Part shown: in pieces, positions 43,010 to 43,655 of the stretch
How the letters are laid out: each line of letters opens with the position of its first letter
How positions within the stretch are numbered: position 1 is the first letter of the stretch
Assembly (NCBI GenBank): GCA_028278125.1
Contig: JANQEY010000152.1
Coordinates: forward strand, 1-43,655
From: a bacterium
GTDB lineage: Bacteria > Electryoneota > Electryoneia > Electryoneales > Electryoneaceae
DNA: 43,655 nt
Reading direction: 5' to 3'
Position numbers and translations under genes: made by a program
The notes under the pieces: model-generated
The model's database searches: none
Seen by the model: only the letters and a program-made list of their open reading frames with translations
What the model was told of the DNA's origin: nothing

Positions 43010-43250
43010 TTACCCCTTTATATCAATCCTGGAACCCTTACCCTCATCATCTTTTTTGTTTCTTAAACGCAGATCAGTTTCCGCTTCTGAATCCTCGCCG
43101 TTAGCACCAGCCCGTTGGTTTCTCCCTCTTTTTCTTGAAGAACCTTTTTCTCGCCGGCGTTTATCCTCGGAACTTACACGTGATGCTCCACTTTTTTCAT
43201 CCGCGTCCGCAATCTTGTTCCTCGCATCTTCCTCAAGCTGTTGCTGGGCC
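43010..43250 (-). CDS. Small charged hypothetical protein, 5' end lost at the junction
   Basis: About 79 C-terminal residues remain (AAQQQLEEDARNKIADADEK ... SRIDIKG). The sequence is very rich in Lys, Arg, Glu and Asp and probably disordered, with a conserved-looking hydrophobic end (IDIKG). The frame stays open to ATG 43291, but the first dozen residues there (MPELVALAGLSE) are antisense to the transposase fragment and so are not native. The true gene probably continued upstream. It lies 14 bases before the HDOD gene in the same direction. Proteins of this look are often seen near flagellar genes, but I cannot assign a function. Confidence 0.55.
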
Positions 43251-43504
43251 GCAAGTTCCGACAGGCCTGCAAGCGCCACCAGCTCCGGCACCTCCGCACG
43301 AAGCCGTACCGGCCGCAGACCAACGGCAAGGCGGAGCGCTTCATCCAGACGATGCTGATGGGTTGGGCCTACAAGCGCGCCTATCGAACCTCAACCCAGA
43401 GGGCCAAGGCTCTGCCCTCCTGGCTGCGCTACTACAACCATGAGCGGCCCCATCGGGCGCTCGGGATGATCTCACCCAAGGCACGAATCCGGAGGGCAGC
43501 ATGA
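43250..43504 (+). pseudogene. IS481-like transposase, C-terminal fragment
   Basis: The frame from about 43250 to TGA 43502-43504 encodes about 84 residues: KFRQACKRHQLRHLRTKPYR, PQTNGKAERFIQTML, WLRYYNHERPHRALGMISPK. This is the end of an rve-type integrase core; the Glu of NGKAERF is the third residue of the DDE triad and the YYNxxRPHxxLG motif is typical of IS481/IS3-type enzymes. The first two-thirds, with both Asp residues, are missing. GC is about 60%, unlike the rest of the window. It is antisense to the flagellar-side gene and joins it abruptly. Confidence 0.85.
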
Positions 43505-43655
43505 ACAGAACCCCCAGGACCCACACCTAGATGGCGACTTCTCCGATAGAACGCTCCCCGAACCACCTCCGGAGAGTGCCCAGCGCCGTGTCGCTGATTC
43601 TCTGCGTGAAGAGAAGCGCCAAGCGCTTCTTCGGCCTCGAGCAGGTGACATAGAA
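43505..43655. other. GC-rich tail after the transposase fragment
   Basis: These 151 bases share the high GC of the transposase fragment. They hold a perfect 8-bp inverted repeat (AGAAGCGC-CAA-GCGCTTCT, 43612-43630). I could not identify the IS terminal inverted repeat or a gene here. Confidence 0.35.

Noticed and set aside
43056..43443. Plus-strand ORFs across the right-hand junction (100 and 102 aa)
   Set aside because: They are out of frame with both the transposase fragment and the minus-strand gene, with low-complexity Ser/Arg or Pro/Ala sequence typical of shadow frames.
43612..43630. Perfect 8-bp inverted repeat at the right edge as an attachment site or integron attC
   Set aside because: It lacks the core sites and bulged arms of attC, and there is no integrase or further context in the window.

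Overview
The window looks like a piece of a Gram-negative, flagellated bacterium of about 42-45% GC by eye. The flagellar set includes P-ring and L-ring genes, so there is an outer membrane. A large secreted protein ends in a FlgD-Ig / type IX sorting-like C-terminus (GLYIF...GKFVII-R), a style common in the FCB superphylum and related candidate phyla (Zixibacteria, KSB1, Latescibacteria, Gemmatimonadota type). I cannot name the species. The last ~400 bases are clearly more GC-rich and carry a truncated IS481-like transposase, so the right edge may be a mobile-element scar or an assembly join.

Layout. (1) 1-6043, plus strand: the end of an exopolysaccharide/O-antigen operon: a Wzz-type chain-length protein cut by the window edge, a Wzy/O-antigen-ligase-like polymerase, a GT4 and a GT2 glycosyltransferase, and a polyprenyl-phosphate sugar-1-phosphate transferase. 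(2) 6174-10256, plus: serS, trkA and trkH, with genes overlapping and TTG starts. (3) 10294-11430, minus: dnaJ. (4) 11659-14397, plus: a 912-aa secreted protein ending at a bidirectional terminator. (5) 14463-43250, all minus strand: a long flagellar region. Read in transcription order from the right it contains: a partial small charged protein, an HDOD protein, a GAF-PAS-DHp protein without an ATPase domain, and an AMIN-TPR-TM-HTH membrane protein. A sigma-54-like promoter then precedes flgF-flgG-flgA-flgH-flgI-flgJ(SLT)-flgN-flgK-flgL. These run directly into a glycosyltransferase island (five large, mostly multidomain proteins and one small unknown ORF) and two small unknown genes. Flagellin follows under a clear sigma-28 promoter and ends at its own terminator. 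Last comes fliD-fliS-flgM.

How the genes fit together. The rod/ring/hook-junction genes appear to form a sigma-54 (middle) class and flagellin a sigma-28 (late) class, with the anti-sigma factor FlgM encoded at the end of the region. The glycosyltransferase island lies between flgL and the flagellin gene with tight, often overlapping junctions. That makes flagellin (or hook-associated protein) glycosylation its most likely job. The two small helical proteins just before flagellin are candidates for export chaperones or adaptors.

Most interesting points: the multidomain glycosylation island with its unexplained 113-aa ORF; the FlgM with a duplicated C-terminal motif; the 644-aa transmembrane protein whose layout resembles FimV/HubP-type polar organisers or SwrB-like proteins; the kinase-like protein lacking its catalytic domain; the FlgJ-lytic transglycosylase fusion; and a FlgH without a lipoprotein cysteine. 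No gene-free stretch exceeds 300 bases, and I saw no tRNA, rRNA or CRISPR array.
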